Shown: in pieces, positions 16,942 to 25,604 of the stretch | How positions within the stretch are numbered: position 1 is the stretch's first letter | Layout: every line of letters starts with the position of its first letter | DNA from: Paenarthrobacter nicotinovorans | Lineage (GTDB): Bacteria > Actinomycetota > Actinomycetes > Actinomycetales > Micrococcaceae | Assembly: GCF_007670255.1 (NCBI RefSeq) | Contig: NZ_SZVS01000006.1 | Coordinates: forward strand, 1 to 64,000 | Direction of reading: 5' to 3' | DNA length: 64,000 nucleotides | The notes under the pieces: model-generated | The model's database searches: none | What the model was told of the DNA's origin: nothing | Seen by the model: only the letters and a program-made list of their open reading frames with translations | Program-made: the position numbers and the translations under genes

Positions 16942-17022
16942 CAAATGCCGCACAGAGGTTGAGTAAGCAGCGCCACACTGAATCCAAAGCCGACGGATGA
17001 CCAGCTGAGGGGGTTGGACACG

Positions 17023-18198
17023 GTGCTCGATTCGTTTTCGGTAAGAGTTGCCCTGGGCGTGGTCACTGTGACTCTCCTGGTGTTGTTCTGCACCTCCTTC
17101 CGCCGCACCCGCTCGCCGTATGCCGGATGGTGGAGCCTGGCTCTCCTGGAGTTCATGGCCGGCAACGCAGCCTTCCTGCTCAACGGGACTCCCCACCAGC
17201 AATGGGCCAACCCTGCCGGAAACGTCCTGGTGGTGGCCGGAGCTTTCAGCGTGTGGGCCGGAGCCCGCTCCCTGAGGAACCTCAAGACAGCCCGGTGGCA
17301 GTTGGTTGCAGCGCCGGCGGTCACTGCCGTGGCATCCGTCCTCGAAAACCCCGCCACCAACGTCTGGTCCGGCGGTTTCGTGTACCTGGGCATGATGACC
17401 GCGGGAATAGCCTTGGCTGCGCGGGACCTATGGCTGATCAAGGCTTCGCACTCGCAAGTCCACAAGGCGTTGTCACTCGCTGCGGGTCTGCTCGCCGTCT
17501 ATTACCTGGGCCGCTGGGCCGTCTATGCGGTGGAAGGGCCAGGCAGCGAAACCTTTCGGAGCTACTTTGGTCCCGGACCCTCGGGTTTGGTCTCTCTGGT
17601 GCTGCTGGTGACGGTGTCGTTCAGCATGACCGCCCTGACCAGTGACCAGCTCATCAAGGGATTGAAGGAACGGGCTGACCGGGACCACCTGACAGGCCTA
17701 CTCAACCGAGGCACCTTCCTTGAGCTGGCCACCACGGAACTCAACCGGCTGCACTCCACAGGATCGGGCGCCGCCGTGGTGCTGGCTGATCTTGACCACT
17801 TCAAGGCCGTCAATGACGAATACGGGCATGGTGCGGGGGACGAAGCGTTGAAAGCCTTCGCCGGAGCCTGCGCCGAATCGGTCAGGTCCACGGACCTCAT
17901 TGGACGGTACGGCGGAGAGGAATTCATCCTTTTCCTGCCGGGAGCCACCCAGGACCGTGCCGAGAGCATCGCCGTCGAAATCAGCCGCCGGATCGCGGGC
18001 ATGCGCACGCCGGAGGGTGTCCGGTTCCCCACCATCAGCTACGGGGTGACATCCAGCATCTCTTCGGGAGCCGATCTGCACTTCATGATCGAGGTAGCTG
18101 ACGCAGCACTTTACAGTGCCAAGGCACAAGGACGAAACAGGATTGTAGGAGCCGACCGCCTCGAGGCGGCCACTATTGCGGATGAGGCACGATCATGA
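17023..18198 (+). CDS. Membrane diguanylate cyclase (GGEEF)
   Basis: A 391-residue protein. About six or seven hydrophobic segments fill residues 1-205 and likely form a membrane sensor. The cytoplasmic GGDEF domain (about 220-385) has LADLDHFKAVNDEYGHGAGDEAL and the active-site GGEEF at about 297-301. The RSTD inhibitory I-site stands five residues before it (288-291). It should make c-di-GMP from two GTP with product feedback. I choose GTG 17023 because GAGGGGG ends 9 bases upstream; the TTG at 17014 sits directly on that site. The ATG of the next gene overlaps this stop (ATGA). It lies 112 bases after the synthase gene carrying a c-di-GMP-binding domain. Confidence 0.92.
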   Translation: MLDSFSVRVALGVVTVTLLVLFCTSFRRTRSPYAGWWSLALLEFMAGNAAFLLNGTPHQQWANPAGNVLVVAGAFSVWAGARSLRNLKTARWQLVAAPAVTAVASVLENPATNVWSGGFVYLGMMTAGIALAARDLWLIKASHSQVHKALSLAAGLLAVYYLGRWAVYAVEGPGSETFRSYFGPGPSGLVSLVLLVTVSFSMTALTSDQLIKGLKERADRDHLTGLLNRGTFLELATTELNRLHSTGSGAAVVLADLDHFKAVNDEYGHGAGDEALKAFAGACAESVRSTDLIGRYGGEEFILFLPGATQDRAESIAVEISRRIAGMRTPEGVRFPTISYGVTSSISSGADLHFMIEVADAALYSAKAQGRNRIVGADRLEAATIADEARS

Positions 18199-18698
18199 CC
18201 GTTAACGAACTGACCACCAGGATCCAGGTCCAGCACAACCAGGAATTGTCCGTGTTCAGGCGGGACATCACCAGTGCCCCCTATAAAGCCGGAACGGCCA
18301 CCTCCTTGAATGCGGACCGGCGCTCGGTGCGGATGGGTCCGGTCCAGTCCGTGGAAGATGGAAACGCCAACCTGACCATCGTGGCCGACGTCGAAGGGCT
18401 GGCCTGGTTCACGGCGGACAAGGGCCTCCTGGGCAGCTGCATCACGCTTTCCATTGCCGGCCACCGGCGCAACACCGGCACACGCGTCCACCTTCCTTTG
18501 GCTGAATGCGATGCCTGGATCGAGGCGATCTTCGGCGGATCGTGGATCAGCCATGTGTACCGTATGGGGACCATGGCCAAGCCCGACGGCCGGCTGGACA
18601 TCGCCTCCTACCGCTTGTTCCTGGACGAGCACCGAAACCCCGTTCCCAAGCCCCAGTCCGTAGCCGACATGTCGCTGCGCAGCCTGGATGAATCGTGA
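18195..18698 (+). CDS. Unknown protein between cyclase and GGDEF-EAL genes
   Basis: A 167-residue soluble protein without signal peptide, membrane segment or cysteine pairs. It is predicted mostly beta from the alternating hydrophobic strands (ANLTIVADVEGLAWFTAD, CITLSIAG, RVHLPLAECDAWIEAIFG). I do not recognise a family. It is locked between two c-di-GMP enzymes by ATGA at its start and GTGA at its end, so it is made with them and probably works with them, for example as a receptor or adaptor. It lacks the RxxxR...DxSxxG motif of PilZ. The function is unknown. Confidence 0.8.
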   Translation: MTVNELTTRIQVQHNQELSVFRRDITSAPYKAGTATSLNADRRSVRMGPVQSVEDGNANLTIVADVEGLAWFTADKGLLGSCITLSIAGHRRNTGTRVHLPLAECDAWIEAIFGGSWISHVYRMGTMAKPDGRLDIASYRLFLDEHRNPVPKPQSVADMSLRSLDES

Positions 18699-20119
18699 CC
18701 AGCACCGTGCCGCCCGGGCTGGTTTCCACCGATGACGATCCACGAATACGCCGCCTGGAACGGCAGGTCCGGGCGCTCATGGAGGAACTCCACCACGTCC
18801 GGAAAGAACAACGCCACGATGCCCTCACCGACTCCCTGACGGGCGTGGGTAATCGGCTCGCCTTGGCACGCGCCTTCAGGGAGGCCACGGAGGCCGCAGC
18901 CAAAGGCGGCGCCCCGCCCGCATTGATCCTCCTGAACCTGGACGGCTTCACGTCCCTGAAGAACTCGGCAGGCCACGCGGCGGCGGACCAGGTTCTGGTC
19001 ACCGTCGCCATGCGCATCCGGTCGGCAGTCCGGGAGAACGACGTCGTCACCCGCCTGGGTGGCGACGATTTCGCTGTTTTGATGCCCGCCACCCCGCAAA
19101 CCCGGGCCACCGCCGTCGGGAACCGCATCATGGCCGCGCTGGAACCGAACATCGATCTCGGCAACAACAGCGTCCAGTGCGCCGCCAGCATGGGTTTGCG
19201 CGTTGCGGAACCGCACCACACCCTGGAGGATTTGCTCCAGGAGGCCGGCTTCGCCCTGGAGGAATCCAAGGCCGAGGGCAGGAACAAGCTCAAATTGTTT
19301 AATCCGGTGACCCTCCACTTCCGGCAGCTGCAGCGCCAGATTGTGGGCGACCTCCGGGAAGGGATCCGGTCGGACCAGTTGGTCCTTTACTACCAGCCCA
19401 TCGTGGACCTTGGCACGGGCAAGCTTGAAGGTTGCGAAGCCCTGGTCCGATGGAATCACCCGATCCATGGCCTGATCATGCCGGATCAGTTCATTCCCGT
19501 TGCTGAGGCTACCGGGTTGATCGCAGAACTGGGCCGGTGGGTCCTGCGCACAGCCATGCGCCAGCTCCGTCAGTGGCGGAACAACCCGGCAACGCTGCAG
19601 CCGGCTTTTTCCATGCGCATCAACGTCTCAGCCGCGGACCTTCAAAGCCTCGAGTTCGTGGACGACGTGCGCGATGTGCTGATGGAAGAAGGACTGTCCC
19701 CGGATTCCCTGGTGCTGGAGCTTACTGAAAGCGCCATCATCCGGAACAACGAGCTTGACCGTTACACCCTGATGAGCCTGCACAGGCTGGGGGTAGGCCT
19801 TGAGATCGACGACTTCGGCGCAGGGTATTCCTCGATGGGCTACCTGCGGAAACTGCCGGTGGACCGGGTGAAGGTGGACCGGCAGTTCGTGAAGGACCTG
19901 GCGAATGACCCTTCCCAACTGGAGTTCGTGGCAGCGATACAGCAGGTCATTCGTTCGTGCGGGCTCGAGGGTGTCTGGGAAGGAATCGAGACCGCCCAGG
20001 AGGCAGAGTTGCTCAGGAGCATCGGCTGCACCAGCGGACAAGGCTATTACTTCGGCAAGCCCGTGCCGGGCCCGGAGTTCACCGGGCTGCTGGAAACCAA
20101 CCGTAGCTGGCCCGCTTAA
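18695..20119 (+). CDS. GGDEF-EAL c-di-GMP turnover protein
   Basis: A 474-residue cytoplasmic protein. A short coiled coil (16-40) leads to a GGDEF domain with GGDDF at 122-126 and an REND I-site at 113-116. The Asp in the fourth motif position may weaken cyclase activity. The EAL domain (about 215-470) keeps EAL (248-250), the Asn of RINVSAADL, ELTES, DDFGAG (about 372), VKVDR and GQGYYFG, the metal and catalytic residues of active phosphodiesterases. It most likely degrades c-di-GMP to pGpG and is perhaps tuned by its GGDDF domain. The start GTG overlaps the previous stop. It ends 5 bases before a 63-bp palindrome, facing purL. Confidence 0.92.
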   Translation: MTSTVPPGLVSTDDDPRIRRLERQVRALMEELHHVRKEQRHDALTDSLTGVGNRLALARAFREATEAAAKGGAPPALILLNLDGFTSLKNSAGHAAADQVLVTVAMRIRSAVRENDVVTRLGGDDFAVLMPATPQTRATAVGNRIMAALEPNIDLGNNSVQCAASMGLRVAEPHHTLEDLLQEAGFALEESKAEGRNKLKLFNPVTLHFRQLQRQIVGDLREGIRSDQLVLYYQPIVDLGTGKLEGCEALVRWNHPIHGLIMPDQFIPVAEATGLIAELGRWVLRTAMRQLRQWRNNPATLQPAFSMRINVSAADLQSLEFVDDVRDVLMEEGLSPDSLVLELTESAIIRNNELDRYTLMSLHRLGVGLEIDDFGAGYSSMGYLRKLPVDRVKVDRQFVKDLANDPSQLEFVAAIQQVIRSCGLEGVWEGIETAQEAELLRSIGCTSGQGYYFGKPVPGPEFTGLLETNRSWPA

Positions 20120-20124
20120 ACAAA

Positions 20125-20187
20125 CAACGCGGGGTCACTTATGGCCCATCCCGGAGGGATTTACCGGCCATAAGTGACCCCGCGTTG
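20125..20187. repeat. 63-bp hyphenated palindrome, copy 2
   Basis: Arms CAACGCGGGGTCACTTATGG and its reverse complement enclose a centre with its own small hairpin (ATCCC to GGGAT). It lies between the convergent GGDEF-EAL gene and purL, where it could end both transcripts. Confidence 0.92.
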
Positions 20188-20196
20188 CTTCAGGAG

Positions 20197-22506
20197 CTAG
20201 CCGAAGTACTTCGGCAGGGTTGCTTCGTGGGCTTCGCGGAGGGCATCCAGCGAGAGCTCGTCCACGCCGTTGATCTCCAGCTTTCCACCGGCAGCGTCAA
20301 CAACGCCGATCCGGAGGTGGGCGAAGCCGCGGGCCGTGCACATGTCCTTGAAGCGGACTTCCTCGGAGCGCGGCACGGACACGATCGCCCGGGCCTGGGA
20401 CTCGGAGAACAGCGCCGTGAACAGGTCCACGCCGTCGCGCTCCATGAGTTCCTCAAGGGCGATGCGGGCGCCGACGCCGTAACGGAGCGAGGACTCGACC
20501 AGGGCAGCCGCGAGGCCACCTTCGGAGAGGTCGTGCGCTGCGTCAACCATGCCGTCGCGGGAAGCGTTGATCAGGATCTGGCCCAGTTCACGCTCCGCTG
20601 CGAGGTCGACCTTCGGCGGCAGGCCGCCGAGGTGTCCGCGCAGGTTGGACCACTCCGAGCCGTCCAGCTCAGCTGCCGTGGTACCGAGCAGGTAGATGGC
20701 CTGGCCATCTTCGCGCCAGCCCGACGGCGTACGGCGGGCGACGTCGTCAAGCTTGCCCAGGACTGCCACGACAGGGGAGGGGTGGATCGGCGTGGTGCCG
20801 GTCTGGTTGTACAGGGAAACGTTGCCGCCCGTGACAGGGATGCCGAGTTCCATGCAGGCGTCCGAGAGGCCACGGATGGCCTCGGCCAGCTGCCACATGA
20901 CATCCGGGTCCTCGGGGGAGCCGAAGTTCAGGCAGTCGCTGACGGCCATCGGCACAGCGCCGGAGGTGGCGACGTTGCGGTAGGCCTCGGCCAGGGCAAG
21001 CTGTGCACCCTGGTAGGGCTCGAGGTAGGTGTAGCGGCCGTTGGCGTCGGTGGCCAGGGCAACACCCAGGCCGGTTTCTTCGTCAACGCGCACCACGCCG
21101 GCGTCGTCCGGGAACGCCATGGCAGTGTTGCCGCCAACGTAGCGGTCGTACTGCTTGGTGATCCAGGACTTGCTGCACATGTTCGGCGATGCAACGAGTT
21201 CGGTCACGGCTGCTGCCAGTTCGGACGGAGCCGACGGGCGGCCTGCGTCCTCGACGGAACCGGTGAAGGAGTTCGACTGGACCGAGTCCTGCCACTCCGG
21301 GCGTGCGAACGGACGGTCGTAGACCGGGCCGTCGTGCGCTACGGTGCGGGGGTCGACGTCGACAATTACTTCGCCTTCCCAGGTGATGATGAGGCGGCCG
21401 GTGTCGGTGACTTCACCCAACCAGGAGTACTCAACGGCCCACTTGTCCATGACGGCTTCGAAGGCTTCGATGTTCTCCGGGGTGACCACGGCCATCATGC
21501 GTTCCTGCGACTCGGACATGAGGATTTCGCCCGGAGTCAGCGTGGGGTCGCGCAGAAGCACGGAGGTCAGTTCAACCTGCATGCCGCCGTCACCGTTGGA
21601 AGCGAGCTCGGACGTGGCGCAGGAGATGCCTGCCGCGCCGAGGTCCTGGATGCCTTCAACCAAAGAGCCCTTGAAGAGCTCCAGGCAGCATTCGATGAGG
21701 ACCTTCTCAGCGAAGGGGTCGCCCACCTGGACTGCGGGGCGCTTGGAGGGCTTGGTGTCGTCGAAGGACTCCGAAGCCAGCACCGAAGCGCCGCCGATGC
21801 CGTCGCCACCGGTGCGTGCACCGAAGAGGACCACCTTGTTGCCCTTGCCGGAAGCGTTGGCCAGGCGGATGTCCTCGTGACGCATGACGCCCACGGCCAG
21901 CGCGTTAACCAGCGGGTTGCCCTGGTAGACGGAATCGAAGACCATTTCGCCGCCGATGTTCGGCAGGCCGAGGCAGTTGCCGTAGCCACCGATGCCGGCA
22001 ACGGCACCGTGCATGACGCGTGCGGTGTCCGGGTGGTCGATGGCGCCGAAGCGCAGCGGGTCCATCACGGCAACCGGGCGGGCGCCCATGGAGATGATGT
22101 CGCGGACGATGCCGCCGATGCCGGTCGCCGCACCCTGGTAAGGCTCAACGAACGACGGCGAGTTGTGGGACTCGATCTTGAACGTCACGGCCCAGCCGTC
22201 GCCCAGGTTGGTCACGCCGGCGTTTTCGCCGATGCCCACCAGCATGTCCTTCTTCATTTCCTCGGTGACCTTCTCGCCGAACTGGCGGAGGTGGTTCTTG
22301 GAGGACTTGTAGGAGCAGTGCTCGCTCCACATGACCGAGTACATGGCCAGTTCGGCACCGGTGGGGCGGCGGCCAAGGACCTTGACGATCTCGTCGAATT
22401 CGTTCTGCTTCAAGCCCAGCTCGGCCCAGGGAAGTTCCGTGTCCGGGGTCTTGGCAGCGTGCTCAACGGTGTCGATGTTGAACTTCTTGGTGGTTTCCGT
22501 GGTCAC
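20197..22506 (-). CDS. purL: Phosphoribosylformylglycinamidine synthase subunit PurL
   Basis: A 769-residue small-type PurL. The N-terminus has the [16 protein letters not shown] motif, followed by [43 protein letters not shown], the first AIRS-like ATP site. Both AIRS halves are complete. It converts FGAR to FGAM in purine synthesis, using ammonia passed from PurQ with PurS as bridging subunit. The GTG start at 22506 overlaps the purQ stop by 4 bases, so the three subunits are coupled. The length is near the 740-770 expected for the three-subunit form. Confidence 0.97.
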   Translation of the reverse strand: MTTETTKKFNIDTVEHAAKTPDTELPWAELGLKQNEFDEIVKVLGRRPTGAELAMYSVMWSEHCSYKSSKNHLRQFGEKVTEEMKKDMLVGIGENAGVTNLGDGWAVTFKIESHNSPSFVEPYQGAATGIGGIVRDIISMGARPVAVMDPLRFGAIDHPDTARVMHGAVAGIGGYGNCLGLPNIGGEMVFDSVYQGNPLVNALAVGVMRHEDIRLANASGKGNKVVLFGARTGGDGIGGASVLASESFDDTKPSKRPAVQVGDPFAEKVLIECCLELFKGSLVEGIQDLGAAGISCATSELASNGDGGMQVELTSVLLRDPTLTPGEILMSESQERMMAVVTPENIEAFEAVMDKWAVEYSWLGEVTDTGRLIITWEGEVIVDVDPRTVAHDGPVYDRPFARPEWQDSVQSNSFTGSVEDAGRPSAPSELAAAVTELVASPNMCSKSWITKQYDRYVGGNTAMAFPDDAGVVRVDEETGLGVALATDANGRYTYLEPYQGAQLALAEAYRNVATSGAVPMAVSDCLNFGSPEDPDVMWQLAEAIRGLSDACMELGIPVTGGNVSLYNQTGTTPIHPSPVVAVLGKLDDVARRTPSGWREDGQAIYLLGTTAAELDGSEWSNLRGHLGGLPPKVDLAAERELGQILINASRDGMVDAAHDLSEGGLAAALVESSLRYGVGARIALEELMERDGVDLFTALFSESQARAIVSVPRSEEVRFKDMCTARGFAHLRIGVVDAAGGKLEINGVDELSLDALREAHEATLPKYFG

Positions 22507-23273
22507 TTGTCGCCTCCCACAATCTTGGTCAAAACGGAGGTGAAGAAACCGAGGCCGTCGGTGTCGCGGGGAGCACCATCGAGCGACTCGGGACCGAAGC
22601 CGGCTTCAACAGCGTGCTCGGGGTGCGGCATGAGGCCCACGACGTTGCCGGCGGCATTGGAGATACCGGCGATGTCGCGGCGGGAGCCGTTCGGGTTGAA
22701 GCCCACGTAGCGGAACACCACGCGGCCCTCAGCCTCAAGGGCATCCAGGGTCTTCTCGTCGGCGATGTACTGGCCGTCCTGGTTCTTCAGCGGCACGATG
22801 ATTTCCTGGCCATCGGCGTAGTCCACGGTCCAGGCGGTGTTGGCGTTTTCCACGCGCAGCGTCTGGTCGCGGCAGATGAACTTCAGGTGGTCGTTCTTGA
22901 TCATGGAACCGGGCAGCAGGTGCGACTCGGTCAGGATCTGGAAGCCGTTGCAGATGCCCAGGACAGGCAGCTTGGCGTCGGAGTTGGCGGCGTCGATGAT
23001 CTTGGACATCAGCGGCGCGAAACGCGAGATGGCGCCGGCGCGGAGGTAGTCGCCGTAGGAGAAACCACCGGGGATGATGACAGCGTCAACGTCGCCGAGG
23101 TTTTCGTCCGCGTGCCAGAGCGACACCGCCGTGCCACCGGCAAGACGCACTGCACGTGCGGCGTCGCGGTCGTCAAGGGTGCCGGGGAAGGTGACGACGC
23201 CGATCTTGGCGCCTGCCAATCGGGGCTCCGCGGCGACGGCCACGGCCTCGCCAATCAAGGGGATGGAAGTCAT
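22503..23273 (-). CDS. purQ: Phosphoribosylformylglycinamidine synthase glutaminase subunit PurQ
   Basis: A 256-residue class I glutamine amidotransferase. It shows [19 protein letters not shown], the oxyanion-hole strand [15 protein letters not shown], the nucleophile Cys in [11 protein letters not shown], and the His-Glu pair in [10 protein letters not shown]. It supplies ammonia to PurL. I place the start at ATG 23273, one base after the purS stop; an 11-residue longer frame begins inside purS and is less likely. The order is purS, purQ, purL on the minus strand. Confidence 0.97.
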   Translation of the reverse strand: MTSIPLIGEAVAVAAEPRLAGAKIGVVTFPGTLDDRDAARAVRLAGGTAVSLWHADENLGDVDAVIIPGGFSYGDYLRAGAISRFAPLMSKIIDAANSDAKLPVLGICNGFQILTESHLLPGSMIKNDHLKFICRDQTLRVENANTAWTVDYADGQEIIVPLKNQDGQYIADEKTLDALEAEGRVVFRYVGFNPNGSRRDIAGISNAAGNVVGLMPHPEHAVEAGFGPESLDGAPRDTDGLGFFTSVLTKIVGGDK

Positions 23274-23274
23274 A

Positions 23275-23526
23275 TCAGGCCTCAACGACCTCGACGTTGA
23301 CGACATCCTCGATCACCGGGTTGGACAGGAGGGTCTCGGCTGCTTCGCGGGCCTGGGCCAGGATAGCGTCGGTCACCTCGCCGTCGACGGTCAGTTCGAA
23401 GCGCTTGCCCTGGCGGACTGCGCTGAAGCTGTTGAAGCCGAGGCGGGGCAGTGCACCCACGATGGCCTTCCCCTGGGGGTCCAGAATCTCGGGCTTGGGC
23501 ATGACGTCAACGACGATCCGGGGCAT
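23275..23526 (-). CDS. purS: Phosphoribosylformylglycinamidine synthase subunit PurS
   Basis: An 83-residue protein with the PurS pattern: [21 protein letters not shown], a central [13 protein letters not shown] and a helix ending in [15 protein letters not shown]. PurS dimers bridge PurL and PurQ. The start is ATG 23526 with AGGAG 6-10 bases upstream, so the longer 111-codon frame is not used. It opens the purSQL operon. Confidence 0.95.
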   Translation of the reverse strand: MPRIVVDVMPKPEILDPQGKAIVGALPRLGFNSFSAVRQGKRFELTVDGEVTDAILAQAREAAETLLSNPVIEDVVNVEVVEA

Positions 23527-23852
23527 CCGGTAACTCCTGTGCGTGAGTTGGGTGAACCTTAAATAAGGCTGCCGCGGAGGTGCCGTCTCACGCCGTTCAG
23601 CCGCGTTCAAACATCGTGATCAACACAGGGTTGACCGCGGTTGTGAACAGCATTGTTTGAACGGCATGAGGGCGCTCCGCGAGCTTGCACAACCATTCTA
23701 CCGGGAGGTGCGCTCATACCCTATTCAGCATGATTCTGCGAGGACACCCCGCCGTCGCGCCGGAAATTGGGACATTTTGAATGCCCGACGGCGGCCCTTG
23801 GGGGCGGCTGTCGGCGCTGGCCGCGCAGGGCTCGCGTCACTAGGATTGGCCC
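23527..23852. other. Divergent intergenic region upstream of purS with a 10-bp inverted repeat
   Basis: About 325 bases between purS (minus) and a small membrane protein gene (plus). CGTTCAAACA at 23604-23613 and TGTTTGAACG at 23654-23663 are perfect reverse complements 40 bases apart and could be paired binding sites or a long hairpin in the purS leader. I see no gene. Confidence 0.45.
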
Positions 23853-24035
23853 ATGGCTGAGAAACCGAAATCGATGGTGCTGGGCGTCGTGGCCGCTGCC
23901 GTTTTTGCGGGCTTGGGCCGCATGGTGATCCAAAAGATCAAGGCTGACCTGGCTGCCCGCGATCACCGGGTCACCGCCCCTTTGGATGCGGAGACTCGGG
24001 CGAAAATCAGCGAGGCCCTGCGCGGGCCCCGATGA
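23853..24035 (+). CDS. Small single-pass membrane protein
   Basis: A 60-residue protein. It has a basic N-terminus (MAEKPKSM), one hydrophobic stretch at about 8-25 (VLGVVAAAVFAGLGRMVI) and a charged C-terminus (KADLAARDHR). I know no family. It starts at ATG 23853 with AGGATTGG upstream, a weak site. The amino acid pattern is credible and the frame is complete, but the length leaves doubt. Confidence 0.6.
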   Translation: MAEKPKSMVLGVVAAAVFAGLGRMVIQKIKADLAARDHRVTAPLDAETRAKISEALRGPR

Positions 24036-24170
24036 GCACTGCGACAGCCTGGGAATAGCGCACGTACAAATGCGCTATTCCAACCGGTTAAACACCGCGA
24101 ATCCGGCGTATTTTGGAGTTACATGCGGGGGTTCACCCCCCTGGTAAGACCAAGAAAACCAGGAGGAACG

Positions 24171-24461
24171 ATGACCGATCACATTGCAGAAGTATCCGCC
24201 TGCAGCGTTGGCAGTTGCGGATTCAACCACGACGGCTGTACAGCTTTTGGAATCACCATTGGCGGTACCCAGGACCACGCTTCCTGCGCAACGTTCATTG
24301 ACACCAATGCCATGGGCGGACTTCCCAAGGTCTTGGCCCACGTTGGCGCCTGCCAGCGGTCCGAGTGCGTCCACAACAACAACCTCATGTGCGAGGCCCA
24401 CGATGTCAGGGTTGGGCCGGGCCGTGAAGCCGCCGACTGCCTGACCTACGAGCACGCCTGA
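24171..24461 (+). CDS. DUF1540 cysteine-rich protein
   Basis: A 96-residue protein made of two DUF1540-type units. The first has CSVGSCGFNHDGCTA and later C, the second CQRSECVHNNNLMC and a later C, giving eight cysteines with histidines that probably bind metal. The start at ATG 24171 has AGGAGG 5-10 bases upstream; the frame upstream to 24123 is not translated. It is followed by a strong terminator and faces Mn-catalase. The family function is unknown, but in actinobacteria such genes often sit with stress genes. Confidence 0.85.
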   Translation: MTDHIAEVSACSVGSCGFNHDGCTAFGITIGGTQDHASCATFIDTNAMGGLPKVLAHVGACQRSECVHNNNLMCEAHDVRVGPGREAADCLTYEHA

Positions 24462-24477
24462 TTCTTCCGACAACCCG

Positions 24478-24518
24478 AAAGCGGGCCCGCCCTCCTGAGG
24501 AGGACGGGCCCGCTTTTT
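24478..24518. terminator. Strong bidirectional terminator
   Basis: AAAGCGGGCCCGCCCTCCT and its complement form a stem of about 18 pairs with a minimal loop, followed by TTTTT on the plus strand and preceded by AAA on it (TTT on the minus strand). It serves both the DUF1540 gene and the convergent catalase gene. Confidence 0.9.
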
Positions 24519-24528
24519 GGTGCGGGTG

Positions 24529-25494
24529 CTACTTCTCGGCCGACGCGGACGTGGTGTCCTTGGGGTTGTCGGCCTCCTTCATTTCCTGCTCTGCCGTGGC
24601 CTGGATCAATGCCAGCAGCTCAGGGTCGAGGCCCGGCGCAAACTCTTCCTTGCGTTCGGGGGACATGGTCATGGGGAAGCCGTCCGGCATTGTCTCGGTG
24701 CTGAGCTCGGTTCCGTCGTTGGACGGCGAAGCTCCGCGGTAGAGCTTGCCCGCTTCGCTGAGGTTGTCAGCGCTGAAGGTGTACTGGATGCTCTGAAGCC
24801 CCAGGTCCAGGAGTTTCTTCACTTCCGGGAACTGTTCAGCATTGGTTTTCGGGATGGGGAGCACCTTGCCCCAATTTACGCCCAGGCTTTCCAATGCCTT
24901 GGCATAGGCATTCTCGTGCGCTTGGTCGCGGACAATCAGGTACGCGATGGTTGAGCGCGCCGTCTTGTTTTCCGTCATTTCATAGATGCGGCACTTCTGG
25001 AGCCGGCCCGTGGATTCGAGCATCAGGTTGTACAGCAGATCCAGAACCAGGTTGCCGCTGTTGTAGACATAGGAGCCACTCCACGGATTTCCCGCCGCAT
25101 CCACGGGCAGCGCGCCTTGGGCTCCCACGAGGTAGTGGTGGATGTTGCTGGTATCGAGGGCGATGTTCAGGGGAGTTGCGCCACCGGCCCCGGGCTGGTC
25201 CACGGGGTCGTTCTTCTTGCCTTGATAGCGGGGTGAGCCATCAAGAAGCTGTGCAATGGTGGTTCCAATGAGCTCCACGTGGCTGATCTCTTCGGTACCG
25301 ATGCCCTGGAGGAGGTCCTTGTAGGGCTTTGATGCGGGATCGCCGCGGAAGTTCATGCTTTGGAACAGGTACTGCATCATGGTCCGCATTTCGCCGAACT
25401 GCCCGCCCAGGCCTTCCTGGAGGGCGTTGGCTGCAGCGGGGTCTGGCTCGTCAGCGGCGATTTCGTTGATGAGAAGTTGGGTGTGCAGATACAT
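24529..25494 (-). CDS. Manganese catalase
   Basis: A 321-residue di-manganese catalase. The four-helix-bundle ligands are visible: Glu in LQEGLGGQFGEMRTMMQYLFQSM, E and H in GTEEISHVELIG (about 70-80), and the later E and H in RDQAHENAYAKALES. It decomposes hydrogen peroxide in the cytoplasm. The ATG at 25494 has GAGGAA upstream. A TAAGCATGCTTA palindrome lies about 75 bases upstream in the promoter region. It is followed by a shared terminator. Confidence 0.95.
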   Translation of the reverse strand: MYLHTQLLINEIAADEPDPAAANALQEGLGGQFGEMRTMMQYLFQSMNFRGDPASKPYKDLLQGIGTEEISHVELIGTTIAQLLDGSPRYQGKKNDPVDQPGAGGATPLNIALDTSNIHHYLVGAQGALPVDAAGNPWSGSYVYNSGNLVLDLLYNLMLESTGRLQKCRIYEMTENKTARSTIAYLIVRDQAHENAYAKALESLGVNWGKVLPIPKTNAEQFPEVKKLLDLGLQSIQYTFSADNLSEAGKLYRGASPSNDGTELSTETMPDGFPMTMSPERKEEFAPGLDPELLALIQATAEQEMKEADNPKDTTSASAEK

Positions 25495-25568
25495 TGCGAT
25501 TCCTCACGGTGTTCATGCTGCGTCCGTGGGATGGAAACCCACTGCTGGCCACCCCGGAGTGCCTACCA

Positions 25569-25587
25569 TAAGCATGCTTACTATATG
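25569..25587 (-). promoter_or_regulatory. TAAGCATGCTTA palindrome in the catalase upstream region
   Basis: A perfect 12-bp palindrome (25569-25580) continues into CTATATG. The 17 bases from 25571 match 16 of 17 bases at 36332, upstream of a LapA-like gene. It is a candidate stress-regulator site or promoter core. The assignment to catalase is from position (the gene starts at 25494 on the minus strand). Confidence 0.5.
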
Positions 25588-25604
25588 GGCGCAAGGGATA
25601 TTCG

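Noticed and set aside
20185..22710. An 841-codon frame opposite purL
   Set aside because: A long shadow frame created by GC-rich codon bias in purL, which is certain from its motifs.
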